DNA of 64,000 nucleotides from an uncultured Aquimarina sp. (GTDB lineage Bacteria; Bacteroidota; Bacteroidia; Flavobacteriales; Flavobacteriaceae), in contig CANLRN010000006.1 in assembly GCA_947493495.1 (NCBI GenBank), forward strand, positions 1 through 64,000, written 5' to 3'. The notes beneath the pieces are model-generated. The model was not told the DNA's origin, searched no databases, and saw nothing but the letters and a program-made list of their open reading frames with translations. Position 1 is the first letter of the stretch. Every line of letters starts with the position of its first letter. Positions 63,493-64,000 of the stretch are shown here, piece after piece. The position numbers and the translations under genes are program-made.

Positions 63493-64000
63493 TTAATTTA
63501 TTTGTTCTATTGCTATGATTCCTGGAAGGGTTTTTCCTTCGAGACTTTCTAGCATTGCCCCACCTCCTGTTGATACATAACTCACTTTATCTCCAAATCC
63601 AAATTGTTTTACAGCAGCTACAGAATCACCTCCACCAACAAGAGAGAATGCTCCGTTTTGAGTTGCTTCTGCGATTGAGTGTCCTATCGTTATTGTTCCA
63701 TTGGCAAAATTTTCCATTTCGAAAACTCCTAATGGCCCATTCCAGAGTATTGTTTTAGAATCTAAAACGACATTATGAAAATTCTTTAATGTTTCTGGTC
63801 CTGCATCCAAGCCTTCCCATCCATCGGGTATGGCATCTACACTCATTGCTTTGGTATTCGCATTGTTATTAAAATCATCTGCTCCGATAACATCTACTGG
63901 GAGATGAATCTGTACTCCTTTTTCTTTAGCTTTTCTCAAAATTTCTAATGCTAATTCTTGTTTATCATCTTCACATATAGAATTTCCTATCTTACCCCCT
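63493..64000 (-). CDS. pgk: Phosphoglycerate kinase (C-terminal part, partial)
   Basis: The last 168 codons of a glycolytic enzyme that moves phosphate between 1,3-bisphosphoglycerate and ADP. The frame runs past the window edge (first codons read [17 protein letters not shown]), so the Met at 63939 is internal. Seen: [28 protein letters not shown] (about 120 from the end), [31 protein letters not shown] and the final [29 protein letters not shown], all standard for the nucleotide-binding C-domain. Confidence 0.95.
   Translation of the reverse strand, partial: GGKIGNSICEDDKQELALEILRKAKEKGVQIHLPVDVIGADDFNNNANTKAMSVDAIPDGWEGLDAGPETLKNFHNVVLDSKTILWNGPLGVFEMENFANGTITIGHSIAEATQNGAFSLVGGGDSVAAVKQFGFGDKVSYVSTGGGAMLESLEGKTLPGIIAIEQIN

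Overview
The window looks like a chromosomal segment of a marine-type member of the Flavobacteriaceae (Bacteroidota); the genus cannot be decided. The DNA is strongly AT-rich. Several intergenic regions carry Bacteroidota-type promoter boxes (TAnnTTTG, once with an upstream TTG at 19 bases). Typical flavobacterial families are present: DUF6341/DUF6427, DUF4254 next to a GT9 protein, DUF4837, a FISUMP lipoprotein, and a gliding/T9SS-type C-terminal domain. Nearly every gene is on the minus strand, so the operons read from high to low coordinates.

Layout: (1) 1-2488: the tail of an IS4-family transposase abuts a CheB-CheR-PAS gene that it appears to have truncated and that also has a frameshift at a run of nine A. 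(2) 2660-6940: a GT9 glycosyltransferase, a DUF4254 protein, a D12-class DNA adenine methyltransferase with a candidate restriction-enzyme partner, and a DUF6427 membrane protein. (3) 7051-9826: DUF6341, a decayed CDP-alcohol phosphatidyltransferase gene hit by two different small inverted-repeat elements, and purD. (4) 9919-54477: a very large surface-polysaccharide locus. (5) 54606-64000: housekeeping and envelope genes (GH3-like, M23 peptidase, tatA, tex, DUF4837, a CHU_C lipoprotein, a LysM transglycosylase, pgk).

The polysaccharide locus looks like at least two pathways side by side. The right part (25608-54477) makes dTDP-rhamnose (rfbA, rfbB, rfbC, rfbD) and contains a set strikingly like the enterobacterial common antigen (ECA) operon. 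In transcription order it has a Wzz-like protein, rfbD, wecB, wecC, two lipoproteins, rfbB, rfbA, a sugar formyltransferase, wecE, wecF, a Wzx flippase, polymerase-like proteins and glycosyltransferases, wecG and wecA. A formyltransferase sits where the acetyltransferase wecD lies in E. coli, so the predicted lipid-linked trisaccharide is GlcNAc, ManNAcA and N-formylated Fuc4N. Within it lies a cassette of ACP, ketoacyl-ACP synthase III, an AAC(3)-like N-acyltransferase and a deacetylase-like protein, suggesting ACP-dependent acylation of an amino sugar. The left part (9919-25324) has its own flippase, 2-epimerase, acetyltransferase, glycosyltransferases, two polyprenyl glycosylphosphotransferases, and ugd plus a UDP-glucuronate decarboxylase for UDP-GlcA and UDP-xylose. 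Across the locus there are five polymerase/ligase-like membrane proteins, two flippases, three initiating transferases and two Wzz-like proteins. No Wza-like exporter or Wzc-like tyrosine kinase is seen, which favours an O-antigen type Wzx/Wzy route.

The main mobile-DNA observation is a 167-base foldback element in two near-identical copies (8129-8295 and 59680-59846), each flanked by a 5-base target duplication. A separate 161-base MITE-like element lies at 7489-7649. No tRNA, rRNA or CRISPR array was seen.
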